Shown here: in pieces, positions 21,007 to 33,200 of the stretch | Numbering within the stretch: the stretch's first letter is position 1 | Layout: each line of letters starts with the position of its first letter | NCBI GenBank assembly: GCA_036362985.1 | Contig: JAYGXS010000001.1 | Coordinates: forward strand, 54,285,568 to 54,349,567 | Length of the DNA: 64,000 nt | Reading direction: 5' to 3' | Source of the DNA: Ligula intestinalis | Lineage: Eukaryota > Platyhelminthes > Cestoda > Diphyllobothriidea > Diphyllobothriidae | The notes under the pieces: model-generated | The model's input: the letters and a program-made list of their open reading frames with translations, nothing else | Databases searched by the model: none | What the model was told of the DNA's origin: nothing | Translations under genes and position numbers: made by a program

Positions 21007-22367
21007 CGAATCGACCTTCCATCTCCTTACGGTGCGTATTGATCCTTATTTTCTGCCTTCTCATGATCCCGTATTTCTCATTATTGTTTAATTTCAAAAT
21101 TATGCTCTCTTAATGCCCACATTTACCACTTTCCGCCGCATACATACTTATTTAGTTACTCACCTGTGGACACGTTTTTGATGCAGTTTGACAAGCATAA
21201 AAAAGATGTTCTTTGTAATGATGCTAGACTGATTACATTGCCACTCGGCAGCAAGTAAGGTTTGCCACCAAACTTCTCTGGCAGAAATTTCCTTGAAAAA
21301 TCATACGGCTCGCTACTTTTCAGTACTTTGTTTGCTTAGAATAACTCTTGACGAGTGTTGGGCTCCCGTGCTTCGATATCTGGTCGGCAGACCCGGTAAC
21401 CAGCAAGGGTGTACGATGGGCTCAACTCCGGTACTCTGCGATGTTCTCGTGCTCATTGCGATCTTCCCCTCGTGTGACCATTAGGGTATTGATCAACCGC
21501 GATGGCCTCCTCCTGACATGATTCCAAAATTTTCAGCAGAAAGACATCCGATTTACATATACCCATCGCTCCTCTCCCGGCCCCAGTCTCACACTCGACA
21601 GTTTTTCTCCTTAAAATCCCGCAAAACGGCATTCGAAACTTTACTTATGGAAAATGCGTAAGGAGTTTTGTTAATGTCTTCCCCTATCCAATGCTGATCC
21701 ATTTCTGGCAGCGCCACAGGTTCTGCATCATAACTATGTACAAAGAGGGACTTCAAAGGTATTAACCTATGAATTTCCCGAATAAAGCTGAAATTAACTG
21801 GACGTAATCACTTTAAGAAGTTCTTATATGCGGTTTGCCTACCTAAGGGTCAACAACATGTAAGTAACTATATATAAGTGCCAGTCTCTAAAACGAATCA
21901 TTGATCATCTTCAATTGCACAGTCTTGAACATTACTCCATACCTCATTCGTCTCAGTGAAGTTAGCCTACATGTCTCCGCTGTTCAGACAGCAAATAGAA
22001 AAAGCGATATCAATCACAACGTTGGCTATCGCAGAACCATCCCACAGAGTCGCATCACTGTCAAACAAGCAGCGAGAAGGAGTAGATGAGATCGCTGGGA
22101 AAAGGATATCAGAGGACTCGCATTTTTCCTTGCATCGGCAAAACATGAAGTGTCTTTTCACCAATTCACATTTTTCGTATTTGTCCCTGCATCCGTGCCT
22201 TTAGAAGACTTTTTATTTTGCGTTTTTCACTCACCGTTTCAATGCAATATTTATTATCACCAAATAAATTGAAATACATGAACCCTAGTCTTGAAAAGTG
22301 CGCAAGCAAAGCAAAATAACGAACGATGAAACAAACAGTATAAATTCGAAGTGAATATATAAATTAC
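21007..22367. other. Helitron flank and pseudogene intron 6
   Basis: No gene seen. From about 21950 it resembles 36540-36680 of the intact gene, so the transposon block ends between 21006 and 21950. The Helitron 3' terminus must lie here if it is intact. Confidence 0.5.
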
Positions 22368-22923
22368 CAATCAGATTTGTGGCGTTTCCGTTATATCTTT
22401 CAGAGTATCTTTCGGCTTTATTTTCATATTTCCAGAAATACATAGTCTGTGTCTAAAATTTAATGCATATTGGTCAGTTGGCAAACAGGGCACCATTACT
22501 TAACCTGCCGTTTAATTATTTGATAAAAAAATTCATGTTGAATACTTCAGTGAGGAACAAGCAATACAAAAGAACCAATAGATATTTAAAATAACGTACA
22601 ACAAAAACTCTGGTAATATGTATTCTGTTAAAATGTTCGGACGTACGCTAAACATGGCCATTCCAACAATGTTGTCTGGAAAAACTTTCCTGGGTAAAAA
22701 TATTTTATTGGTTAGACTTTTGGATTTCCTTTTATAGATTTTCAAATATCCCTAGTTAATTCAGCAGTTTTATAGCATGAAATACCTATCAAAACCGAAA
22801 TACAAATCGACTACATGTGATGCAACAGTACGTACAGAAGAAGATCAGCAAAAACATCCGACGTTTTAGGAGTCAGTCCTGGATCCTGGACGTCCGTTGA
22901 TGTTGTCATGTTGACACCAACGC
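22368..22923 (-). pseudogene. SLC1 pseudogene exons 4-6
   Basis: Three exons with intact splice sites: 22923-22836 (88 nt, DVQDPGLTPKTSDVFADLLL), 22689-22647 (43 nt, KVFPDNIVGMAMFS, the family MFPxN segment) and 22452-22368 (85 nt, with NAT glycosylation-type site). Lengths and phases are identical to exons 4-6 of the complete gene, and the open frames are kept although about a quarter of residues differ. Confidence 0.85.
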
Positions 22924-23639
22924 CTGTTGATAAATAGCAACACTTTTGTTGTGGGTTATAACCGTTTGCTAGAGCACTGCCTACTAATATGCAAATTATA
23001 TGTTCATATAAGCTATCTGAAACGGGCCAACGCTCAAAGCGACTGCACTCAAGCCTGCTATTCTTTGTGAAAAACAATACCAGAAGAAATGTCACCTCAA
23101 CTTGAATTGTGATACTATACTTAATTATAGACCTTACTTTGAATGGCTTTTGATTTTTAAATTGAAGTATTGATGTTTTCGAATCCATACTCTATTCCCT
23201 AGTCGGATTTTCAAGTAGACTTGGTTGGAAAAGGATGTGAATTATGACTGTCTTTCCTATTTGCACTCTATGCGTCTTCATCTACGAAAACCTTAATGAA
23301 CAAGAAATGACCATTCTAACCTCCCCATCATTTGTCGGCAGTGCTCATCTGCCTATGTTCCACTTTCTCTCTATGGAGAAGCTTCTTTGCATTAATAAAA
23401 CCTTGATATACATTACAAAAACGAGGGGGTTTTATAACTCCAGGTTGAACGAAATAATAAATACAGAAGCATTACAATGTTACTAGCTTGACGTTTAAAG
23501 TTCGTTTTCAATCCATCCTTCTGTCAATCTCTCCAACTAATTTTTATACGTGAAATCAAAGTCGATATTCTCGTGGGTGTTTTTGAGCAGGAACGTATTC
23601 TTCAGCCATCATTGACAATTATTTTACGAGCAGGCACCA

Positions 23640-23835
23640 GACAATGCAAGTGCTTTCTGAAGAATTATGTAGCGTTTCATGATCTTTGTGTCTATTCAAT
23701 GTACATTTATCTGATGGTTGCCTTTGGCCTGTGTGTAACTCCAACTCCAAGTTGTGTGCGGAGACGACTGATGACATTCTCCGTTTAAATACTAAAGATC
23801 TCATACTGTTACGGATACTATGGTGGTTGTCTTTC
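23640..23835 (-). pseudogene. Penelope-like element fragment (linker before endonuclease)
   Basis: The minus-strand frame reads RLRTQLGVGVTHRPKATIR, the segment between reverse transcriptase and GIY-YIG in Penelope-like elements; the same segment is seen at 44450-44530. Nothing else of the element is recognisable here. It marks the end of the SLC1 duplicate block. Confidence 0.55.
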
Positions 23836-26139
23836 GCCATATGCCTTGAGGGGTGGGATCAGTTTGTGGGTCAGGCATGCAGATGTGGAGACTTAAAACA
23901 CATTATGTTAATCCGAACTGCTTGGCGCAGTCATGTGTGTTTCACGTTCTCATGTCTCCTCATGTTTCTTATCAGCTGGACTCGAATTTTAAAAATTTAC
24001 AGCTGTCGATTCATAGGTTAGTGTTGACGTGTCGGTAATAAATTTTATTATTGTGTGTTAATCTCATTTCACATAAAGGATTGTTCAAATGTGCATTAAT
24101 GTTGCTGAATTCTAATGCTAACGCAAAAGCTATAACTTCTTTCTGAAAAGACTAATTTAAACTGACAGATTTACGAATGTTAATCGAATATTGTTACTGT
24201 TTTCAAATTTATAGAATCTTAGAGGCAATGGTTTGTGAAACTTTCTGGATTTTTCTTTTGGGTCATACTGGCTGATTTTGAGTCCTTAACGATATTCCTT
24301 TCTTTCCTACATCTAATTATTAGTCAAATTACCTCTTTGGGTTCAAGGTTATTATAGAGAACTGTGTACCCTTGACATTTAACATGAGGACATCCAGCAT
24401 TACATATATTAGTAGAAGGTAACAATCATCTGGAGATACATTTAAATCCATTAACCAAAGATACTTTTAGCGAATCTAATGTCTTATAATTTAATGGGGT
24501 TTATGTTATTTGCTTCTTTACTTACGCAATTGCAGGCAAATTGAATTGACTTTGTATTTTATGTTTCATATATGTATATTTCACTACCGACACTTTCTAA
24601 TGAACGATTACCGATCGTTAAGAGAGCTTACTCAACCCACTGAGCTATTGGGTTCATTCTTGAGACCCGCCAGGAGAAACAAAGCGGCTAGTATTGAAAA
24701 ACAGATAGTATTACCGGCAAACACAAGGGAAACTGAAATGGTCACTTCTGGCTCATAAGCCGTTGTCAGCCAGTCCTATCCAAGCCAAAGTAGTGCACCA
24801 CCCGAGACTCGAAATCGCGACTGTATTTGATCAGAGGTCTAGCACTGTAGCAATTAAGTCACGAGCTTGTTGTCTTACCGGTCAAGCTGATCATATAAAA
24901 CGAAATATATGTATTTGTGGAAAGGTAGGCATCCCAAGGAATATAAGTTGAAGTCAAATAAGTTCGTCGGAAAATATTTTTTTATGCTAAAATACAGTCG
25001 AATTTTAGATTGGAGATGCTCTTTTTAAGCCACTGATAATAATCTGAAGATGTTTGTGTTTCAAAGAGAAAGGGCAGAATTAGTTTCAAGCTATATAAAA
25101 GGGAACGGAAATATTTCATGTCATCTATAAGACCCTTGTATTTTCTGAAGTTTTATCAATTTTTAATGGATAGTAGATAAGATAGGGTTGGTCACTTGGG
25201 AGCATACAATTGAATATTGAACTTTAACCGAAATTCTGAGATGTGTTTTTGATTCGAAAAAAGAACTTAAATACTGTTATTATGTTTGTTAACTATACAG
25301 CTTAATCTCAAGATATTTTAGTAACGTCAGGTTGCAGGTTTTTGAACGAATTTCTTTATGACTTCCAACAAAAAGCTACTTATTTAGTATCCGCTGTTAT
25401 GCTCAATTTCGCACTAGTCTTGTTATTTCTAATATATCTTTAGAAAAGAGACAAAAGAATATACGTTCTTTTACATTAATGGTAGCAAACCTAGGTCATT
25501 TTCAAATTTTGCGCTTGAAGAAAGGCTATATTTTAGTTTAAAAAGGTTTCGAAATTGCCAATTACACTTTAATTCAAAGTCTCGCATCCACATTCTATAC
25601 ATATTCTGTCTAAGGAATAGTATATACTTCTCTACGGTGCTGGTATTATATCACACTGGTGTCAATACATTGTGGGTTGTATATTAACTAAGTTCTATAA
25701 CTTACAAGCGCTAATAATAAATAGGCAAATGCGATGTTTATCAATGCACATTTCACGGTGGTTAACAATCTTATAAGATGACGCCTTTTTGAAACTGATA
25801 TGTGTCCTTTCATTGCGTATAGAATTTCAAAAATGCGTAATTTGTTGTCAGACAAGTGCACGAACTTATTTTTTTGCCTGTTTAAATTTTTTGTTGAAGT
25901 CCTTCAGAGAGGAACCAATTTCAAGGTTGACTATGGATGCCATTAACATCAAAAAGTCCCTTGATATCCTACAAGAAACACTCATTTGTTACGGCATTCA
26001 TATGCGCAGGCTAGATGCAGACATGACACTTCCAGGCTTCATGTTGGCAAATTGCAGATTCCTGTTTAAAAAGAGTGTCGAGTTAGCGGCACTCATGTTG
26101 AAAAGAGAACACGAGAAATCTGCAGTCATCTTTTAGCAG
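23836..26139. other. Non-coding spacer between the duplicate blocks
   Basis: No gene recognised. 24650-24900 has a mixed repeat look (GGAAACTGAAATGG, later ACCCGAGACTCGAAATC) reminiscent of interspersed repeats, but I cannot assign it. From 25700 it matches the start of the other block. Confidence 0.5.
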
Positions 26140-26523
26140 AAAACTTAGCTGAGTAGCGATATTGAGTCGGAACTCATCACTCCCCAAAATTTCTCCACTT
26201 TTCGCTCGGACAAAAAATCCTTAACCAGCAACAGAGGTGGTGGAGTGGCTGTCTTTGTAAACCAGCAGTGGTACACAAATTGTAAGTTTTTATTCCCTTA
26301 TTCGGACGACTTAATGGACGCCATTGCTGTAGTATGCTAGCCTAGATTTTTAAGCAATTCTAAAGGCGTCATTTATATCAGCATTTACATTCCACCCTCT
26401 ACATGTCAACGTGCTTTAGGCACGTTTTTTTTATTTTCTTTCCCAAAAACTTGCTGTACTGGCTTGCGAGAGTGTTATAATTTTAAGCGGTGATTTCAAC
26501 CGTGTAAATCTTCGCCCCTTACA

Positions 26524-26820
26524 TTGTTAAGTTTTGATGACTTAGTTTCCTTCAACACTCGTGCTGACGTCCCTCTAGATCACATATTGACCAACCATCC
26601 CAAACTTTTTGTGGCCAAAAATATAGCTCCATTGGCAGGCTCAGATCATTTTGTGTTATTGGGCTTGCCAACCATCTATCGTAGCTCTATTAAAGGGCTG
26701 TTAGCAATACCCGAGAGGAAACTAAGGGTTCGAGACACGTCCCCATATAATATTTCTTTACTCCAGACCATCATCTCTGACAAGCTTTTTACTCTTCCAG
26801 AGTACTCGAACGTCGATTAA
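26524..26820 (+). pseudogene. LINE endonuclease C-terminal fragment
   Basis: LDHILTNHP and APLAGSDHFVLL are the end of an apurinic/apyrimidinic-type endonuclease; SDH holds its catalytic histidine. It is followed by the usual RT spacer. Confidence 0.75.
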
Positions 26821-27416
26821 TGTTTTAGTCATCTCACGACTTTTTTAAACGTAATTTTTACTGTCTGCTGTCCTTTTTGACACTGTCATGGTCAGATCTG
26901 ACAGAATCTATTCTCCTTAACTAAAATCTTTGAGACGCCAAATGGAATTGTTCTACAAACTAGGTCTGCGAGCTAGACTTAGGATGTGAACGTCCTAATA
27001 AAGCATGAGATTTCCAGGCTGAACGACCTTTTTGTTAGTCAGCTTTTTACTTCTTCTGCATCTTCCGCTCCTCTCTCCTCGGATAAAACTTGGAAGAGTC
27101 TTAAGCGTGTCACTGATCAAGGTAATACACTAGCACATGTAGATGCTGACTTAGATTTAGATCTTTAAATGCAAACTTCATCCATACTCCCACTGCCTCC
27201 CATCTTCCGACAGACGTCATTTCCTTATAACCAAGTGTCTTTGTTCTTGTGTCTGTGAGAACAGTGATGAAACACCTTAAAAAAGGTTCGAGGTTCAACA
27301 GCTGTAGGACCAGACGGGATCTCACCATTTCTCTTGAAATGCTGCTCTTTACAGTTAGAACCTGCATTGACACACCTCATCAACTTGTCCTTCATAAAGT
27401 CTAAAATTCCCGATGA

Positions 27417-28406
27417 GTGGAGATCAGTGAGAATCATTCATATCCCGAAAAACCCGCTTCTGGTCCAAAATCTTTTCGTCCGATTGCCTGCTTTTTTGCA
27501 CTATTGAAACTTGCAGAACGAGTCACTTTATACATCATCACGCCGTTTTCCTCTAATTTTTACGAGCCCTTGCAATTTGCTTATAAGGCTAGGCGTAGTA
27601 CACTAGACGTTGTTGCTCTTAGAGATTTAGATAAGGGTTCCCGTGCCTTTGATTTTGCTTTTCTCGACAACTCCTCAGCCTTTAATACGATCCCGCGCCA
27701 TCTACTTCTTAACGAAACTTCTGCTTGCGGCTCTCCCAGCTGGACTGTCTCTTGGCTTGATGACTATTTCACTTCCCGAACTTAATTCGTTCAGTGCGGA
27801 AAGCGAAAATCCATGGTCCTTCACAACAACTGTGGAGTTCTTCAAGTGGCTATATTATCCCCTTGTCTCTTCTCTCTCCACACTGACGACCTACGATCGA
27901 CCAATAAATGCTTGTTTGTTAAATATGCTGATGATATGGTTTTTGGCCATCCACTCAAAAGTCATTCACATCTCCAAATACTGAAGGATGGCCTAAACCA
28001 TGTCTCAACATGGTCGTCAACAAATGGCCTTCTACTTAACGAGCTAAAGTCAGTCCAGTGTATTTTTCGACTTCAACCCTCTCCCATTCCCGGACCTATT
28101 GACATTCTACCCACCGAAGTATCCTCTTTCCGATACCTTGGCGTTACACTAGCATCCAAACTTACATTTACTCTTCATAAAGGAGGTCTTTTTAACAAAA
28201 TCTGTAAACTATTGCATTATATCCGTCACTTGCGTTCCTATCACACACCGCAAGCCCTAATCTGGCGTTTTGTAGATGCCTGCATTTTCCCATCATTCTT
28301 ATCTGCTCTCCGGTTATTTTTCCAGCCTGACGTAAAAGACCTAGTCATTTTGAAACGTAGCCTCCAAATGCTCTCTTTAACTACAGTTGTTTCCTATGTT
28401 TTTTAG
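27417..28406 (+). pseudogene. LINE reverse transcriptase, frameshifted
   Basis: Two open pieces (27417-27785, 27813-28406), with a TAA at 27783-27785. YADD (KYADDMVFG) is the catalytic box and FRYLGVTL is the next RT motif. SALRLFF begins the C-terminal region. It makes cDNA by target-primed reverse transcription in live elements; this copy is dead. Confidence 0.82.
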
Positions 28407-28620
28407 CTGATCGTATAGTAGAACGCCACTTTAAAACAGTCAAGCAATTTAGGATCGTATTCTTAATCAAGTCACCCACCCTTTCCATTCTGAAATAATG
28501 AATGCGGTCTTCCCATCCTATGCGTCGAAGCTTCCGTCCTATGTCTTGCCGCACATCAGCATATCAGCACTCGGTACTTCCACTCCTAGCACGCTACCTC
28601 ACGTGTGAAGAAGCGAAAAT

Positions 28621-30236
28621 TGAGAAGTTAAAATCTGATCTGTCTCCATCGTAGACGCGGATACCGTGTAAAACTTGACTTGTAAGTATTTCATGACATT
28701 TTACCTCTCAACATGACTCATTACTTAACCTCCGTGAATGAAGTTATTTTTTTCGCTGAAAATTTATGACGTTTATTCCGAGATAAAGCAAGATTTTCTC
28801 CTTCTTCTTTAATTGCACTACAGTTCACCGCTATAAAGGGTACAAATTTGACTACGTTTGCAACTTTTAGTCTCTCTACATGTGGTCTCCAATCTACTCT
28901 TATTCCTACCAACAATCCGGAACTTAATCCTTTGGAAACATTGTTTGCAACTCTCGGAAGAAAGGGGCACATGACAAAGAAACATATTTTTATACGTGAA
29001 AAACATGATTTTGTGCTGAATAATCACACTGAGCAGATCAGTAAAGGCAACCTGGTTATTGCCATGTCTGACGGAAGTAATGTGGTTTTAAATGTACATA
29101 CACCATCAGCAAAACACTGATCCTTTGTATGTGTTACTAATCTCCATTAATCTCCTGCTCATTCTGTGCTCTCTGCCATGACACCTATATATTGAGTATT
29201 AAGTGGGTGCTTTGTAATATGACAGTTATCTGAAGTTCGAGTTTTAGTAAAAATTAATCACGTGATGTTAGTAACTAGTAATTTATAAACCAACATATAC
29301 CTTTTTAAGAACAGTCGTATCATAACTGTCTTAAGACTTTGGCTGATGAAGCATAAGCTGATTTTGCGCCACAGAAATTTAATTTCTTGGTTCATTAGAT
29401 TTTATCTGTTAAGTGATCTACTGCACATATCAGAGTTAGAACATAAAATAAATGCTTCTTTTTGCAGTCCTGAAAGCAGGACAGATCAAAAAATACGAAA
29501 TTTATATGTATTTGCAGTAGTTTACGTTCAGGTTCATAACGACTCTCTATTGAAATCTTTTATCGAGAATCTTACCCGCAAGAAAAACAATCTTTATTGC
29601 AACTTAATGCAGAGGTTTATGGCTAGCATAACGTCCACTTTTGCATCGCACATATAAACAGAGCTGTGGACTCACAAGTGATTTTGATCCAGTCTTATTG
29701 AGTCTATTGTAATGTGTATATCTAATTCAAGCTATACTGATCCCTAAGCAATCCAATGTTCTCCCAGTTCCCTATTATTCAGTACTAATTTGAGTTCTAT
29801 ATCGGGAAACATTTTCCATCATTTGTTTTCGGAGAGTATTCTCTCTTTTGGTTAGTACTAATTGATCTTTATATTAAGCGCAAATCCGGTAACCTAAATT
29901 TGCATGACTTTTAGTGATAAGGAAACTTGGTTACCAAGTTCACTGAATGTGCTCGAGTGGAGTGTAAAATAATATTTATAAACACGTTATATTACTGCAG
30001 TGTTAACATATTCCAGGAAGACAGTCTAAAGCGTTTTAAATACAGCCAGTCTTTGAGGAATAGACATAGAATTCTGGGCTTAGTTCTTGTGACTGCATTT
30101 TTACAAACCAATATATTAGAGCATTATATGGCAGGTTTTCCACCACTGACTGCAAGATATTCCAGAATTCCGGAGAGCAAATCTGGGACTGTAGGTGATG
30201 TCAAAAGAAAAGCAGGTAAATCGGGCAAATAATTTT
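28621..30236. other. Non-coding, 3' of the SLC1 gene
   Basis: Contains the SLC1 3' untranslated region on the minus strand; no clear polyadenylation site could be chosen. Open frames here are short and show no family resemblance. Confidence 0.5.
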
Positions 30237-33200
30237 TCAGACATCACTGACATCTGGTTCGGAAATCGCATCCACCTTTTCTCGCTTTCTACTCCGCCGC
30301 TTCGAGATGCTGTCGACCACTGCAGCTCCATACATCGTAGCAATTGCATCTGCACCTGAACGCATCCGATCCCTTTGTAGGATAAAACATTCGGTTTTTA
30401 CATTGATTTATATACATATATATTTCGAAAGAACTGCATTACTCATAAAGATAAGGAAAACTGAAATGGCTATCAAATGTTTGATATCGGTCATTAGTAA
30501 GCCATACCTAACCTCAGGTGTGGTGACGCTCGCGAGCGTGCTTCAAGTTAAAACGGGACGAGTGAGTTTCATATCCGGTCGGTGAGCGCCTATCTACTAA
30601 TTATATTTACATATATTTTGTATTGATTAAAATCGCTTCTATTTACATCAGGAAAGGTACCAACTAAAGCGGGTAAAATCCTTGATCTAAAAGAAACTTA
30701 AAAGCGAGAGAACTGAGTTGAATCATAACTCAATAACCACAAGCTAGCACATTTAATGTCATCTATTCAAAATGAGTGGACAGCTGGACATTTATTGTGC
30801 TAACTATGCATTTTACTTTTTGAATAATAAAACGTTAAGTCCGTAATTAAGTACTGCTTAAAAACTTGATCTCTCAACTGTAAGCACTTTTTCTACAGAA
30901 CTAAAGTGCTGATTTGAAGTCAAAATATTTCCTAGACAGAACTTAAAAAGTCTGCTCTGCTTTATACATGCTTTGGCATCTTCGAGCGGTTCAACATGCC
31001 ACTTCAATTTAGAAAACTCGATGGATTCGGTGGGTTTCGAAAATCTTTTTGAAAGGTCAAGACTTTCGTACACCAAGGACCTCACCAGTTTATCTGCGGT
31101 CTTCCATGTGCGGGCCTCCTTTGAAGGTGTTAACGATATACGTTCACACTTGATTAGTCAGTGAAACTAGTAAGCTTGGTCTAGTACATATAGGTTATGA
31201 CATCCCAAAACTCCGTAATCTAAGTTAATTATTTAAATCGGTTTGAAAAATTTTATTTGCTTGGAGTTTCCCAAGGACACATCAGTTTTTTTCTCAATAA
31301 CTCCCTGGGAGTCACATTTCTATTTGTATTGCATCTTTAATTCTCGGTCGAAGACTTCGCAACAATGCTTACACCAGTACCGCAGCTGGACAGATCTTTG
31401 CGATATGGATGTCCCTTAAAGGATGTCGGAAAAATGCTAACTTGACAGAGCTTTGCGACATGCATGCTGCTTTTAAAGTTGGTTGACCTTAATGCCATTG
31501 TTTTATTACATAACATGTTCATTAAAATATAAACCCATTTTACGTTGCAACGTTTCCTTTTTGATGCGTGTTTTATAATTTAAAACGGTTCACTATTGGC
31601 TGCAGCCGTTTTATCTCACAAGGCTCCCACTTTACTAACAACTGAATTAGCGTGACCAGTAGGTAAGTGCGTTTGCTATAATCGTCAATGCTCTTCCTTT
31701 TACCGAAATTCACGATTTATTTTTTATTTTTGGCGTTATTGTATCTGTTGATTTTTACAAATCGAAAATATGTGCAAATTTGGATTATTTTACTTACCTT
31801 GCACATACTTGCAAGAGAGACATGACTAGTAAATGAACCTGAATATATAAAAGGCGATAATGAGATCAATTGCTCTTACAGAAGCCAGTCAACGGCATAC
31901 AGGTAAGCGGCGTTTGTAGTTGAGACACTGGCAGACGAGAGTATAGTCATTGTTATCACTATGCTGGCACTTGGGATGTGAGGGATCGCCATTGCCGAGA
32001 CGCCTGTTAAAAGCCTGGTCAGGTGAAAAAATATATCATTTTACTTCAAACACTGGTGTTTCGAAAGAGAAAAAATAATGAATGAGCTGTTTCCGGTCAG
32101 CTAAGCTTATAACGCGTATTCTGCTCAAATCGAAAATTCTCTCGGAAACTAAAATCACGCTGATTAAAGGTGTAAGACAACAATATTTGTTAAACTGAAT
32201 TTGACTGCGGATCGTTTTGTGTTAATGGTAAATACAGTCAAACATTCAGCTTACAGCTTTTTTGAGGTGTTGAAAATATGTTTCTTATCACTGTCCATCG
32301 TTCATATCCTTGTAGAACCCGAATTAATGGCTTAATTCGGTGGTTACATGAAGATGTAGTTGGACTTTTTAGCCTGAGGTAAAACAATACAGATCTCACG
32401 TTGCCGGCTGAAAATGGCTTTGTCTATTATGGAGAACAAGCTCAAACTGAGCACCGCTCAGAGAACATGTGAACAAATTAATCTTTGTGACAGATTTATT
32501 TAAGACTGTAAGTTGAAGTAAATGGAGGGGGTTCCTTAAGTCAATTACGAGCTGAGCTAATTTAAATTTCGATGGCTGCTTGAATGTACGTAAACTGACT
32601 CACCAGATGATAACTATTGTTCCAGCCGACGGCATTTCTGGTGCCGTTTGTGCAACAAAGATGGCGGCAGCGCTGATAAAGACCGACGGTCCGGACGCCA
32701 TGAGAGTCGCCATGAGAGGACAGCTAAATCTCGAAATTGACTGATCCACGCCGTACCGATCACAACCGTCAAACATTTCTGGCAGTGATACTATCCTTAA
32801 TGCAACAGGCAGATCGAAATAAAACTATTATATCCTTTTTATCGTCTGAGGAACACACACTTCTGTCTTACGTTTAGAGTGGCGTTCACATTTTCGCCCT
32901 ACCTTAACTTGTATAATCAAGTAAATTCAATCCCGTCAAAAAGCCCTCTAAGCCGGTCAAAAGTTGTATATGAAACGCAACTTAGTAATATATTGACGTT
33001 TATAACTATGCACTGAAATACTGACCAAATTCTAAAATAATTGTGCTAATGGAAGGCATGTTAAGATATCTGAGCGTTCTAAAAGTGAAACCGCGGCAGA
33101 TGTTATTCGGAAATGCATAAAATCCTATGAAGCGGATGCTGTGTGTTTTCGGCCCGAAATCACCATATGGTTGCTGGCAACCCAATCACATTCTATGCGC

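Larger units (their letters stand above)
5002..22923 (-). pseudogene. Partial tandem copy of the SLC1 gene, exons 4-6 and 9-11 only
   Basis: Six exons match the complete gene at 30237-42839 in sequence, length and order: 22923-22836 (exon 4), 22689-22647 (5), 22452-22368 (6), 8455-8264 (9), 8121-7989 (10), 5137-5002 (11, TGA). Intron sequence between them is also alignable, so this is a DNA duplication and not a retrocopy. I found no counterpart of exons 1-3, which lie beyond the copied block, nor of exons 7-8, where about 12 kb of Helitron, Gypsy, Merlin and Penelope-like DNA sits. Exon 10 is 133 nt instead of 135, which breaks the frame. It cannot encode a whole transporter. The remaining open exons could in principle still be spliced to the upstream gene, but nothing in the sequence shows this. 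Confidence 0.85.
26140..28620 (+). mobile_element. Non-LTR retrotransposon, CR1/Jockey-like, degraded
   Basis: An endonuclease part (26160-26820: RGGGVAVFVN, IYIPPS, LDHILTNHP, PLAGSDHFVLL) is followed by a reverse transcriptase (27280-28400: FRPIACFFALLKLAER, FAYKARRSTLD, NTIPRHLL, FVKYADDMVFG, FRYLGVTL). At least four stops or frameshifts. Assignment to the CR1/Jockey group rests on the endonuclease-RT order and motif style. Confidence 0.82.

Noticed and set aside
24700..24900. tRNA-derived SINE
   Set aside because: Phrases resemble a tRNA-like head, but I could not draw a cloverleaf or find clean A and B boxes.
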